From Arthrobacter sp. NicSoilB4 (lineage in GTDB: Bacteria; Actinomycetota; Actinomycetes; Actinomycetales; Micrococcaceae): a DNA stretch of 64,000 nt. This document shows positions 32,031 to 40,230 of the stretch, in pieces; position 1 is the stretch's first letter; the number at the start of each line of letters is the position of its first letter. The notes beneath the pieces were generated by a model. That model was not told the origin of the DNA. It was given only the letters and a program-made list of their open reading frames with translations, and searched no databases. Made by a program: the position numbers and the translations under genes. The DNA lies in NCBI RefSeq assembly GCF_019977335.1, contig NZ_AP024653.1, forward strand, positions 3,534,001 through 3,598,000, given 5' to 3'.

Positions 32031-33350
32031 ATGTCAGTTGTATCCGCACCAACGAAGATGCGCACACCAAAGGAAATCAACGGTGTGATCCTCCGCAGAG
32101 TCATGCCGCTCCTCATCGGCGCCTACATCATGGCGTTCCTGGACCGCACCAACATCGGCATGGCCAAGGACCGGCTGGAGATTGACCTCGGCATCTCCGC
32201 CACCGCCTACGGCATTGGCGCCGGGCTGTTCTTCCTGACCTATGCCCTCTCCGAAATCCCGTCCAACCTGATCATGCACAAGGTGGGCGCGCGTTTCTGG
32301 ATCATGCGGATCATGATCACGTGGGGCATCATCTCCGCCTGCATGGCCTTCGTGCAGGGCGAATGGTCCTTCTACATCATGCGGATGCTGCTCGGCGTCG
32401 CCGAGGCGGGGCTCTTCCCCGGCGTGATGTACTTCCTGACCCAGTGGTTCGTCGTGAAGGACCGCGCGAAAGCCAACGGCATGTTCCTGCTGGGCGTGTC
32501 CATCGCCAACATCGTCGGCGCACCGCTGGGCGGCCTGCTCCTCACCATGGACGGCTTCGGCGGCCTGCACGGATGGCAGTGGATGTTCATCATCGAGGGC
32601 CTGCCCGCCTGCATCCTGGCCTACGTGGTCTGGAAAAAGCTTCCGGACCGCCCCACCCAGGCAACGTTCCTCACCCCTGAAGAAGCCACGGACCTCGAAG
32701 CCCGCATCGCCGCCGAGGAAAAGGCAGGCGCTGAAGCGTCCGGCAACCACCGTCTCCGCGACATCCTCCGGGACAAGCAGATCCTGCTGGTGGTCGGCAT
32801 CTACTTCACGCACCAGATCGCCGTCTACGCCCTGTCCTACTTCCTCCCCTCGATCATCGGCACGTACGGCAAGCTCAACCCGCTGCAGATCGGCCTGCTG
32901 ACGGCCATCCCGTGGATCTTCTCCGCCGCCGGCGCCCTGCTGATTCCCCGGTTCGCCACCGACGGCCGGCGCTCACGCCTGCTGGTCACCGGCACCATGA
33001 TCGGCATCGTCTCCGGCTTCGCCCTCGGCGCCGTCGGCGGCCCCCTGCTCGGCATGATCGGTTTCTGCCTGGCCGCGTTCAACTTCTTCGCCCTGCAGCC
33101 GATCCTCTTCACCTACCCGGCCACCCGGCTCACCGGCGCCGCCCTCGCCGGCGGCATCGCCTTCGTCAACACCATCGGCCTCTGCGGCGGCTTCCTCGGC
33201 CCGTACGTGATGGGCATGATGCAGGACGCCACCGGCTCCAAGCTCTCCGGGCTCTGGTTCATCGTGGGCATGTGCATCATCGGCGCACTTCTCTCGCTCG
33301 TGCTCAAGCGCGGTGCCGAAAAGCCCCAGCTCGCCCCCGCAGCCCACTAA
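32031..33350 (+). CDS. MFS transporter, anion:cation symporter (ACS) type
   Basis: A 439-residue protein with twelve predicted helices in two halves separated by a charged cytoplasmic loop (about 195-240, TPEEATDLEARIAAEEKAGA). The N-terminal YIMAFLDRTNIGMAK and GARFWIMRIMITWG blocks are typical of the ACS family, which takes up organic acids such as sugar acids, phthalate or allantoate with protons. AGGA lies before the ATG. Position in the operon predicts import of the substrate of the downstream SDR; 2-deoxy-D-ribonate is the leading candidate. A transporter of another hydroxy acid cannot be excluded. Confidence 0.9.
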   Translation: MSVVSAPTKMRTPKEINGVILRRVMPLLIGAYIMAFLDRTNIGMAKDRLEIDLGISATAYGIGAGLFFLTYALSEIPSNLIMHKVGARFWIMRIMITWGIISACMAFVQGEWSFYIMRMLLGVAEAGLFPGVMYFLTQWFVVKDRAKANGMFLLGVSIANIVGAPLGGLLLTMDGFGGLHGWQWMFIIEGLPACILAYVVWKKLPDRPTQATFLTPEEATDLEARIAAEEKAGAEASGNHRLRDILRDKQILLVVGIYFTHQIAVYALSYFLPSIIGTYGKLNPLQIGLLTAIPWIFSAAGALLIPRFATDGRRSRLLVTGTMIGIVSGFALGAVGGPLLGMIGFCLAAFNFFALQPILFTYPATRLTGAALAGGIAFVNTIGLCGGFLGPYVMGMMQDATGSKLSGLWFIVGMCIIGALLSLVLKRGAEKPQLAPAAH

Positions 33351-33364
33351 AGCCACACGGACCC

Positions 33365-33415
33365 GACTGATCCTGCTGACGCGCGCCTGAACCGCGGGCG
33401 TCAGCAGGATCAGTC
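33365..33415. terminator. 18-bp intercistronic hairpin between transporter and SDR genes
   Basis: Perfect arms GACTGATCCTGCTGACGC (33365-33382) and GCGTCAGCAGGATCAGTC (33398-33415) enclose a 15-base loop. There is no T-run after it. It lies inside a same-strand gene set, so it may be a partial terminator or an mRNA-stabilising or processing structure rather than an operon end. Confidence 0.65.
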
Positions 33416-33442
33416 CACCGCTCCACCAACGCAAGGATTGTC

Positions 33443-34207
33443 ATGGATTTCAGTTCAAAGAGGGTGCTGGTCACCGCCGGCGCCAACGGCATCGGCCTGG
33501 CCATCGCCACCAAGTTCCAGTCGCTCGGCGCCGCCGTCTTCGTCACGGACATTGACCCCGACGCCGTCGAGAAGGCCCGCGTCAACGGCCTCGCCGCCGC
33601 CGTCAGCGACGTCTCCGACGAGGACCAGGTCCGCGAACTGATGGCCCTGGTCCAGTCGGAACTGGGCGGCCTGGACGTCCTGGTCAACAACGCCGGCATC
33701 GCCGGGCCCACCGGCCCGCTCGAATCGCTGGACACGGCCGCCTGGAAAACCACCTTCGACGTCAACATCCACGGCCAGTTCTTCTGCATCAAGCACGCCC
33801 TGCCGATGCTGCGTCAGGGCCGGGAAGCCTCGATCGTGAACCTTTCCTCCGCCGCCGGGCGGCTGGGCATGGCCGGGCGCAGCGCCTATTCGGCGTCGAA
33901 GTGGGCCGTCATCGGGCTGACCAAGACCCTCGCGATCGAACTCGGCCCAGACCGGATCCGGGTCAACGCCATTTGCCCCGGCGCGGTCAACGGCCCCCGG
34001 ATCGACGCGGTCATCGCGGCCAAGGCGCAAATGCTGGATCTGCCGGCGGACCAGGTCTCCGAGCTCTACCTCAACCAGTCCTCGCTGGGACGGCTCATCG
34101 AAGCCGAGGACATCGCCAACATGGCCGCCTTCGCCGCAAGCGACATGGCCCGCAACGTCAACGGCCAGGCCCTGGCCGTCGACGGCAACACCGAGAAACT
34201 CTACTGA
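33443..34207 (+). CDS. SDR dehydrogenase, candidate deoxyribonate 3-dehydrogenase
   Basis: A 254-residue NAD(P)-dependent short-chain dehydrogenase. The cofactor loop is TAGANGIG (11-18); Asp36-Ile-Asp38 after the second strand favours NAD+. The NNAG motif is at 82-85, the catalytic serine is in NLSSAAG, and Y149-S-A-S-K153 forms the active-site box. AAGGA precedes the ATG. It sits between an acid transporter and a beta-keto-acid cleavage enzyme, so oxidation of a 3-hydroxy acid to a 3-keto acid is the expected reaction. With glycerate kinase in the same run, 2-deoxy-D-ribonate is the best-fitting substrate. The substrate is inferred from context. Confidence 0.85.
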   Translation: MDFSSKRVLVTAGANGIGLAIATKFQSLGAAVFVTDIDPDAVEKARVNGLAAAVSDVSDEDQVRELMALVQSELGGLDVLVNNAGIAGPTGPLESLDTAAWKTTFDVNIHGQFFCIKHALPMLRQGREASIVNLSSAAGRLGMAGRSAYSASKWAVIGLTKTLAIELGPDRIRVNAICPGAVNGPRIDAVIAAKAQMLDLPADQVSELYLNQSSLGRLIEAEDIANMAAFAASDMARNVNGQALAVDGNTEKLY

Positions 34208-34251
34208 TCCGGCCCGCCCGGAAAATTCGGCCCACCCTAGGAGACGTTCCC

Positions 34252-35184
34252 ATGGCTGCTTCCCGCAAAGTCATCATCACCAGCGCCGTCACCGGCGCCA
34301 TCCACACCCCGTCCATGTCCCCGCACCTGCCGGTCTCCCCCGATGAGATCGCCGACGCCGCCATCGGCGCCGCGGAGGCCGGCGCCGCGATCGTGCACAT
34401 GCACGCCCGCGACCCCCGGGACGGGCGGCCGTCCCAGGATCCGGAACACTTCGCCCCGATTCTCGACAAGCTCAAGCGCAACACCGACGCCGTCATCAAC
34501 ATCACCACCGGCGGTTCGCCGCACATGACCGTGGAAGAGCGTATGCAGCCCGCGGCCCTGTTCAAGCCCGAACTCGCGTCCCTCAACATGGGTTCGATGA
34601 ACTTCGGCCTGTACCCGATGCTGGACCGTTTCACCGAGTTCGGCCACGACTGGGAGCGGGAAGGCCTCGAGAAGAGCCGCGACCTGGTTTTCAAGAACAC
34701 TTTCCAGGACATCGAGACCATCCTGGGCATCGGCAACGAGAACGGAACGCGCTTCGAGTTCGAGTGCTACGACATCTCGCACCTGAACAACCTGGCGCAC
34801 TTCCACGCCCGCGGCCTGGCCAGGGGCCCGCTGTTCGTCCAGTCCGTTTTTGGCCTGCTCGGCGGGATCGGCGCCCACCCGGAGGACCTGATGCACATGC
34901 GCCGCACCGCGGACCGGCTCCTCGGCGACGACTACCAGTGGTCCATCCTGGGCGCCGGCAAGAACCAGATGCCCCTGGCCACCATCGGCGCCGCCATGGG
35001 CTCCCACGTCCGGGTGGGGCTGGAGGACTCGCTCTGGATCGGCCCCGGACAGCTCGCAACTTCCAACGCGCAGCAGGTCACCCGGATCCGCACCATCCTC
35101 GAGGCTCTCAACTTCGAGGTCGCCACCCCGGACGAGGCCCGCGAAATGCTGCAGCTCAAGGGCCGCGACAAGGTCGGTTTCTAA
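34252..35184 (+). CDS. Beta-keto acid cleavage enzyme (BKACE, DUF849)
   Basis: A 310-residue TIM-barrel zinc enzyme. BKACE proteins transfer the acyl part of a 3-keto acid to acetyl-CoA, producing acetoacetate and a new acyl-CoA. The metal-binding H49-x-H51 (VHMHARDPRDG) is intact. NITTGGS, ASLNMGSMNFG, EFECYDISHL and the late VRVGLEDSLW block are also family-typical. GGAG precedes the ATG. If the SDR makes 2-deoxy-3-ketoribonate, this enzyme would yield acetoacetate plus glyceryl-CoA, which explains the glycerate kinase that starts four bases after its stop. No separate glyceryl-CoA hydrolase is visible. Confidence 0.9.
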   Translation: MAASRKVIITSAVTGAIHTPSMSPHLPVSPDEIADAAIGAAEAGAAIVHMHARDPRDGRPSQDPEHFAPILDKLKRNTDAVINITTGGSPHMTVEERMQPAALFKPELASLNMGSMNFGLYPMLDRFTEFGHDWEREGLEKSRDLVFKNTFQDIETILGIGNENGTRFEFECYDISHLNNLAHFHARGLARGPLFVQSVFGLLGGIGAHPEDLMHMRRTADRLLGDDYQWSILGAGKNQMPLATIGAAMGSHVRVGLEDSLWIGPGQLATSNAQQVTRIRTILEALNFEVATPDEAREMLQLKGRDKVGF

Positions 35185-35188
35185 GCAC

Positions 35189-36178
35189 ATGAGCATCCTC
35201 GTGGCCCCGGACAGCTTCAAGGGGACCTTCACCGCCGTCGAGGTTTCCCGCCACATCGCGGCCGGGATCCGGTCCGCCGGGGGCGATGCGATCGAGCTGC
35301 CGGTGGCCGACGGCGGCGAAGGAACCTTTGACGTGCTGGTCCGGGGCCTGGACGCACGGCAGGTCAGCGTCAGCACCGTCGGACCGTGGGGCGATGCCGT
35401 CACGGCGGCGATCGGGCTGACGGCGGACGGGACCGCCGTCGTGGAACTCGCCGCCGCCAGCGGACTCAACCTGCCCTCCAGCCGGGGGCGGGATCCCTTG
35501 GTTGCCAGCACCTACGGCACCGGCGTGCTGATCGCCGAGGCCGCCCGGCTGGGGGCCCGCCGGATCCTGGTGGCATGCGGCGGGTCCGCCACGACCGACG
35601 GCGGCGCCGGCGCCATCGCCGCGATCGAGGAACTCGGCGGACTCCGCGGCGCAGAGGTGGCGGTCCTGAGCGACGTCACCACCCGGTTCGGCGATGCCGC
35701 ACGGGTCTTCGGACCTCAGAAAGGCGCCGGCCCGGCGGCCGTGGATCTGCTCACCGACCGGCTTGAGCAGCAGGCCCAGGCGTTTCTCCGCGAACACGGC
35801 CGTGACCCGCGCACCGTGGACCGAACCGGGGCCGCCGGAGGTTTTTCCGGGGGGATGTGGGCACGCTACGGGGCTGCACTGGCCTCCGGCGCGGACTACG
35901 TGCTGGACCTCCTGGACTTCGAGCAGCACCTCTCCGGCTGCAGCGCGGTGGTGGTTGGAGAGGGCCGTCTGGACTCACAGACCGGCCAGGGCAAGATCAT
36001 CGCGGCCGTTCTTGCCCGGCGCGGCGCCAGGAGCGTGTACGCCGTCGTCGGGTCCGTAGGTTCCGACCTGGGCGATTACGCCAGCAACTTCGACGACGTC
36101 ATTGTTGCCAGCGACGCGGCCGCGATGGTGGCCGCCGGCGCCCGCGTGGCGCGCACCGCGGGACATGCCCTCCGCTAG
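35189..36178 (+). CDS. glxK: Glycerate kinase (GlxK/GarK type)
   Basis: A 329-residue glycerate kinase that phosphorylates D-glycerate and delivers it to glycolysis. Family blocks are APDSFKGTFTAVEVS at the start, LPVADGGEGT (about 37-46), ACGGSATTDGGAGA (about 129-142) and VVVGEGRLDSQTGQGK. It begins four bases after the BKACE stop. The final residues GHALR and the stop codon lie inside a GGACATGCCCTCCGCTAG repeat word, so a repeat insertion probably replaced the original C-terminus. The kinase may also serve glycerate from the hyi branch. Confidence 0.93.
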   Translation: MSILVAPDSFKGTFTAVEVSRHIAAGIRSAGGDAIELPVADGGEGTFDVLVRGLDARQVSVSTVGPWGDAVTAAIGLTADGTAVVELAAASGLNLPSSRGRDPLVASTYGTGVLIAEAARLGARRILVACGGSATTDGGAGAIAAIEELGGLRGAEVAVLSDVTTRFGDAARVFGPQKGAGPAAVDLLTDRLEQQAQAFLREHGRDPRTVDRTGAAGGFSGGMWARYGAALASGADYVLDLLDFEQHLSGCSAVVVGEGRLDSQTGQGKIIAAVLARRGARSVYAVVGSVGSDLGDYASNFDDVIVASDAAAMVAAGARVARTAGHALR

Positions 36179-36395
36179 CTCCCGCCACTGGACATAGTCC
36201 CCATATGCCCACCCTCCGGGCCAAAGCCTGGACATGTCCCCCGGGCTGAAGCCGCCGGAGCCCGGGCCAGGCTACAAGAGTGTGGGACATGCCCTCCGCT
36301 AGCTGCAACCGTTGGACATAGTCCCACTGTGCCCACTCTCCGGGCCAAAGACTGGACATGTCCCCCAGGGTTGGGCTCGAGCACTGGACATGTCC
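36160..36395. repeat. GGACATG palindrome cluster, family C, two full units
   Basis: Two successive units, each running GGGACATGCCCTCCGCTAG ... TTGGACATAGTCCC or CTGGACATAGTCCC ... GGGCCAAAG ... CTGGACATGTCCCCC (36160-36242 and 36284-36365), are followed by one extra GGACATGTCC at 36386. The same unit occurs at 30601-30710. The first unit overlaps the 3' end of glxK. Confidence 0.75.
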
Positions 36396-36434
36396 CCTCG
36401 CACGCAGCCTCAGCGCGGCCCGGTTAAACCATTT

Positions 36435-36467
36435 CGACGGTCGGCTCCCCCAAGGAGCCGACCGTCG
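36435..36467. terminator. Strong hairpin downstream of glxK repeats
   Basis: Arms CGACGGTCGGCTCC and GGAGCCGACCGTCG are perfectly complementary with a five-base loop. No U-tract follows. It probably ends the catabolic operon's message. Confidence 0.6.
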
Positions 36468-36557
36468 ATTGATGGGGCTGGTCCGATGTCGGGAGACCAA
36501 CTCCTTGGAGCGGTCGGGGGAACCGCTCCTGCAGGGAAATTCGCTGTTTATGCATCT

Positions 36558-36573
36558 TGTCACAGGTATGACA
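36558..36573. promoter_or_regulatory. Candidate operator TGTCA-n6-TGACA
   Basis: A symmetric site 50 bases before the AhpD-like gene, followed by another TTGTCAC at 36577. The binding protein is unknown. Confidence 0.35.
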
Positions 36574-36609
36574 GATTTGTCACGCAGCATTTGGGGCAAT
36601 TTCCATAGG

Positions 36610-36615
36610 TAGTCT
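36610..36615 (+). promoter_or_regulatory. -10 box (TAGTCT) of leaderless AhpD-like gene
   Basis: TAGTCT ends seven bases before the ATG at 36623. The in-frame TTG at 36617 is less likely as a start. Confidence 0.5.
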
Positions 36616-36622
36616 TTTGACC

Positions 36623-37147
36623 ATGGATGAGACAGCAGCAGCGCAGCACACCAGCACCCGGTCCGTCTTCCTGGACAAGGCCCACCCCGCCGCCTGGCGG
36701 GCCCTTAACGGGCTGGGCCTGAAAGCCAAGGAAGCCGCTGATGACGCCGGCCTGGACCAGACCCTGATCGAGCTGCTGAACGTCCGCATCTCGCAGATCA
36801 ACGGCTGCGCCTACTGCCTGGACCTGCACGTGGGCGACGCAGTGAAAAACGGCGAAACGGCCCAGCGCCTCGCCGTCCTCCCGGCCTGGCGGGACACGGA
36901 CCTGTTCACCGAGAAGGAACGCGCCGCCCTGACCCTGGCCGAGGCCATCACCAACATCTCCGACGCCCGCTCCCGCGAGCACGAGGGCGCAGCCGCGCGG
37001 AAACACCTCACGGATGCGGAGTTCGCCGCCGTCAGCTGGCTGGTGATCGCCATGAACGCCTTCAACCGGGTGTCGATCGTCAGCCAGCACCCCGTTCGCA
37101 AGGACCGGGGCGAGTCCGGCACCTCCGGCCGCCGTCAGGCCGGGTAG
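36623..37147 (+). CDS. AhpD-like carboxymuconolactone-decarboxylase-fold protein
   Basis: A 174-residue all-helical protein. The redox motif INGCAYCLDLH gives C62-x-x-C65-x-x-x-H69, the catalytic arrangement of AhpD alkylhydroperoxidases. LTLAEAITNI and FAAVSWLVIAMNAFNR complete the CMD fold. Proteins of this type reduce peroxides or act as general thiol peroxidases; the physiological partner is unknown. The gene is monocistronic, convergent with modC (the stops overlap by 13 bases), and leaderless by the TAGTCT spacing. A possible operator palindrome lies upstream. Confidence 0.87.
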   Translation: MDETAAAQHTSTRSVFLDKAHPAAWRALNGLGLKAKEAADDAGLDQTLIELLNVRISQINGCAYCLDLHVGDAVKNGETAQRLAVLPAWRDTDLFTEKERAALTLAEAITNISDARSREHEGAAARKHLTDAEFAAVSWLVIAMNAFNRVSIVSQHPVRKDRGESGTSGRRQAG

Positions 37148-38184
37148 ATCGACACCGCCGCCGCCTTGACCACGAAGTAGACCTCGAGGCCGGGAGCCAG
37201 GCCGAGGTCGGCGGAGGCGGCAGGGGTCACGTCGGCGGACAGCTCCCCGGCCCGGACCCGGATCTGGTCGCCGTGCGGCTCCAGGTCCGTGACCGTGACA
37301 CGGAACGAGTTCCGCGGGCTGCCGTGCGCCTCGCTCAGGAAGACGGACACGGCCGACGGCGGGAACGCCGCCACCCCAGCCTGCCCTGGTACTAGCGGCG
37401 CGTCGTGCTGGCCGGCGAACTCGAGCCCCGCCCCGGACCGGATTCCGGCCGTCGTTACGGTCCCCGGGACCAGGTTCAGCCCGGCCAGCCCCGCGGCAAA
37501 GCGGCTGCGCGGCCGCCGGAGGACCTCCCGGGTGGGTCCGTCCTCCGTGATCCGGCCCTCCTCCATAACAATCACCCGGTCCGCGAGCATGTACGCATCC
37601 AGGACGTCATGGGTGACGATGACGGCCCGCCGCCCGGCCAGCACCCGCTTGAGCAGCCGCCGCAGCAGCGGAGCCGCGTGGATGTCCAGCGCAGACAGGG
37701 GCTCGTCCAGCAGCAGCACCTCCGGGTCCACGGCCAGCGCCCGCGCCGCCGCCACCCGCTGCGCCTGCCCGCCGGACAGTTCCCCGGGCCGCCGGTCGGC
37801 GAGGTCTGCGGCGTCGACCTCGGCCAACCAGTGCCGGGCAGCCTCCCGGGCTTCCCGCTTCGGCACCCCGGCGCTCCGCGGCCCGAAGGCGACGTTTTCA
37901 AGGGCGCTCAGGTGCGGAAACAGCAGCGGATCCTGGGCCAGCAGGGCCGTTCCGCGGCGGTGCGGCGCGGTCCAGGTGTGCACGCCAGGGCCGAGCTCAA
38001 ACAGGATCCGGCCGTTCACTTCGGACCGGCCGGTGTCCGGGCGGACCAGCCCGGCGATTACTGACAGCAGGGTGGATTTTCCCGCCCCGTTCGGGCCGAG
38101 CACGGCCACCGTTTCGCCCGGCGCCAGGCTCAACGAGACCTCGAAGCGGCGGGCGGCGAGGGCGGCGTCGAGAGTGAACGTCAT
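37135..38184 (-). CDS. modC: Molybdate ABC transporter ATP-binding protein
   Basis: A 349-residue ATPase energising molybdate uptake. Walker A is GPNGAGKST (about 33-41), the Q-loop is [10 protein letters not shown], the signature is LSGGQAQRV and Walker B is VLLLDEP. A C-terminal TOBE/Mop-like domain (about 285-349, from [20 protein letters not shown]) can bind oxyanion. The ATG at 38184 overlaps the modB stop (ATGA). The longer frame upstream is a shadow of modB. The last 13 bases overlap the convergent AhpD-like gene. Confidence 0.94.
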   Translation of the reverse strand: MTFTLDAALAARRFEVSLSLAPGETVAVLGPNGAGKSTLLSVIAGLVRPDTGRSEVNGRILFELGPGVHTWTAPHRRGTALLAQDPLLFPHLSALENVAFGPRSAGVPKREAREAARHWLAEVDAADLADRRPGELSGGQAQRVAAARALAVDPEVLLLDEPLSALDIHAAPLLRRLLKRVLAGRRAVIVTHDVLDAYMLADRVIVMEEGRITEDGPTREVLRRPRSRFAAGLAGLNLVPGTVTTAGIRSGAGLEFAGQHDAPLVPGQAGVAAFPPSAVSVFLSEAHGSPRNSFRVTVTDLEPHGDQIRVRAGELSADVTPAASADLGLAPGLEVYFVVKAAAVSIYPA

Positions 38185-39032
38185 GCCGCCACCCGCTCTG
38201 GTTGGCCCGCGCTGCGGACCCTGCTGCTCCCGGAACCGGCCGGCGCCGGCCCCCGGTAGGAGAGCCCGACGACGACGACCGCCACCACAACGAGCAGCAG
38301 GGACAGCGCGACGGCGGCGTCGGCGTCCGTCTCCCGCTGCAGGTAGATTTCCAGCGGAAGCGTGCGGGTCACTCCCTGCAGGCTCCCGGCGAAGGTGAGC
38401 GTGGCGCCGAATTCGCCCAGGCTCCTGGCGAAGGAGAGCACGGCTCCCGAAGCCAGCCCGGGCAGGACCAGCGGCAGGGTGACCCGGCGCAGCACGGTCG
38501 TGGGTCGTGCGCCGAGCGTGGCGGCCACGGCCTCGTACCGGCTCCCGGCCGAGCGGAGCGCACCCTCGAGGCTGACCACGAGGAACGGCAGGGCCACGAA
38601 CGTCTGGGCGAGGACCACCGCCGTCGTGGAAAACGCGATCTGGAGGCCGGCGATTTCGAGGCTCCTGCCCAGGAGGCCCTGCCGGCCGAAGGCGTAGAGC
38701 AGCGCAATGCCGCCCACTACGGGGGGCAGCACCAGCGGCAGCAGGACGAAGGAACGCAGCAGCCGCTTGCCGGGGAAGTCGCCGCGGGCCAGCACGAGCG
38801 CCAGCGGCACCCCGAACAGCACGCACAGCACAGTGCTCGCCGCGGCGGTGCGGAGGCTGAGCCCCAAGGCAGTGAGGGACGATTCGGACGTGACCAGCGG
38901 GATGAACTCAAGCCAGTTGACTCTGGCCACCATGCCCACGAGCGGCAACAGCACGAACAGCGCCCCCACAGCGGCAATGGCCATGACCCAGCGCGGAATC
39001 CCGGTGTAGGACGTGTCTCTTCGACGATTCAT
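38181..39032 (-). CDS. modB: Molybdate ABC transporter permease
   Basis: A 283-residue integral membrane protein with about six helices. The EAA-loop sequence [21 protein letters not shown], shown here across residues about 165-185, contacts ModC. The first helix is [19 protein letters not shown], and the [12 protein letters not shown] block is typical of molybdate/tungstate permeases. The C-terminus is a short basic tail. It begins six bases after the modA stop. It forms the channel for molybdate delivered by the ModA lipoprotein. Confidence 0.94.
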   Translation of the reverse strand: MNRRRDTSYTGIPRWVMAIAAVGALFVLLPLVGMVARVNWLEFIPLVTSESSLTALGLSLRTAAASTVLCVLFGVPLALVLARGDFPGKRLLRSFVLLPLVLPPVVGGIALLYAFGRQGLLGRSLEIAGLQIAFSTTAVVLAQTFVALPFLVVSLEGALRSAGSRYEAVAATLGARPTTVLRRVTLPLVLPGLASGAVLSFARSLGEFGATLTFAGSLQGVTRTLPLEIYLQRETDADAAVALSLLLVVVAVVVVGLSYRGPAPAGSGSSRVRSAGQPERVAA

Positions 39033-39040
39033 ATAAGGCC

Positions 39041-39811
39041 CTAGGGGGTTCCGAAGCCGGCGCCGCCGAGGACTTTCCTGCCCTCGGGACCGGTGACCTC
39101 CGCAATGAAGGCCGCCGCAAGGCCCTTGTTCCGGCTGGTCCGCACCGCGGCGATCGGGTAGGTGTTGACGGCCTGCGCGGACTCGGCGAAGCGGATCTCC
39201 TGCACCTTGTCCCCGGCGGCCCTGACGTCCGTGACGTAGACCAGCCCGGCATCGGCCTCTCCGGAGACGACCTTGCCCAGTACATCGGTCACGGACGATT
39301 CCTCGCTGACCGGTGCCAGGCTGGTGCCGGTTTCCTGTTCCACCGTCTTCGTGGCCGCCCCGCAGGGAACCTGGGCCGCGCAGATGACAACTTTCACGCC
39401 CGGCCGGGCGAGATCCGCGAAGGAGGTGATGGACGCCGGGTTGGCCGGGGGCACGGCGATGGTCAGGACGTTGGTGGCGAAGTCCGCCGGTGTTCCTTCG
39501 ACCAGGCCCGCGCTGCCCAGCTTCGCCATGTTCTTGGTGTCGGCGGAGGCGAAGACATCGGCGGGGGCACCTTGGCTGATCTGGGCGGCGAGGTCGGAGG
39601 ACCCTGCGAAGCTGAGTGTCACCGTGGTTCCCGGGTGCGCGGCCTCGAACTGCTCGGCGAGCGCCGTGAAGGGGCCCTTAAGGGACGCCGCGGCGAAGAC
39701 GGTAAGGGTTTTGCCCGCGTTCCCGGATCCGGCCGGTGCTGCGCAGCCCGCCAGGCCGGCAGCGAAGATCCCTGCCGCCAGCGCTGCGGCTGCCTTGCGC
39801 CCGGGCCTCAT
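39041..39811 (-). CDS. modA: Molybdate-binding lipoprotein
   Basis: A 256-residue substrate-binding protein. A lipoprotein signal peptide (basic RPGRKAAAA, hydrophobic core, lipobox LAGC at about residues 20-23) anchors it outside the membrane. [16 protein letters not shown] and [11 protein letters not shown] carry the oxyanion-contacting serines, and GLVYVTDV is near the second lobe hinge. The ATG overlaps the stop of the HTH-Mop regulator (ATGA), which sets the start; the frame further upstream is a shadow. Molybdate captured here feeds cofactor synthesis for the xanthine dehydrogenase 30 kb away. Confidence 0.94.
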   Translation of the reverse strand: MRPGRKAAAALAAGIFAAGLAGCAAPAGSGNAGKTLTVFAAASLKGPFTALAEQFEAAHPGTTVTLSFAGSSDLAAQISQGAPADVFASADTKNMAKLGSAGLVEGTPADFATNVLTIAVPPANPASITSFADLARPGVKVVICAAQVPCGAATKTVEQETGTSLAPVSEESSVTDVLGKVVSGEADAGLVYVTDVRAAGDKVQEIRFAESAQAVNTYPIAAVRTSRNKGLAAAFIAEVTGPEGRKVLGGAGFGTP

Positions 39812-40218
39812 ATGACGCCCTTGCCTTTGGGCGTTTCGATGATCACGGTGGTGGCCTTGACGACGGCGGTCGCGACCGAGCCGAGCTCCAGGCCCAGCTC
39901 CCGCACGGCCTCGCTGCTCATCAGCGACACCACCCGGAACGGCCCGCACTGCAGTTCCACCTGGGCCATGACGGTGTCGGCGGTGATGGCCGTGACCAGG
40001 CCGACGAAGCGGTTGCGGGCCGAGCTGCCCGCCCTGGCCGGGTCATCCGGCAGCTGTGCCTGCTCCCGGGCGAGCCGCGCCAGTTCCAGCCCGTCCACGG
40101 CCAGCCGCCCGGCGTCGTCCTTGTGCGGGGTCAGGCTTCCGTTCTCGGTCCAGCGCCGGATGGTGTCATCGCTGACCCCCAGCAACCGGGCCGCTTCCGA
40201 AACGCGAATATTAGGCAT
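39808..40218 (-). CDS. Minimal HTH-Mop molybdate-responsive regulator
   Basis: A 136-residue protein fusing a MerR/excisionase-like helix-turn-helix (IRVSEAARLLGVSDDTIRRW, residues 4-23) to a single Mop/TOBE domain (RNRFVGLVTAITADTVMAQV to the end). It is a shortened ModE: full ModE has a winged helix and two Mop repeats. It starts the leftward modABC operon and overlaps modA, so it likely senses molybdate and controls its own operon. TAGAGT on the minus strand lies six bases before the ATG, predicting a leaderless mRNA. Confidence 0.85.
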   Translation of the reverse strand: MPNIRVSEAARLLGVSDDTIRRWTENGSLTPHKDDAGRLAVDGLELARLAREQAQLPDDPARAGSSARNRFVGLVTAITADTVMAQVELQCGPFRVVSLMSSEAVRELGLELGSVATAVVKATTVIIETPKGKGVI

Positions 40219-40224
40219 GGGGCA

Positions 40225-40230
40225 ACTCTA
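40225..40230 (-). promoter_or_regulatory. -10 box (TAGAGT) of the mod operon
   Basis: TAGAGT on the minus strand ends six bases before the regulator's ATG. It is next to a CCG-n6-CGG symmetric sequence that could be an operator. Confidence 0.5.

Larger units (their letters stand above)
36179..36622. other. 444-bp intergenic region: repeats, hairpins, promoter
   Basis: In order it holds the family C repeats, a 14-bp perfect hairpin (36435-36467), a smaller hairpin GGAGCGGT/ACCGCTCC (36507-36529), a TGTCA-n6-TGACA palindrome (36558-36573) and the TAGTCT box of the next gene. No coding sequence is seen. Confidence 0.65.

Noticed and set aside
38185..38826. Upstream extension of the modC frame
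   Set aside because: It overlaps modB coding sequence in another frame and has Arg/Ala-rich nonsense composition; modC starts at 38184 with an ATGA overlap.
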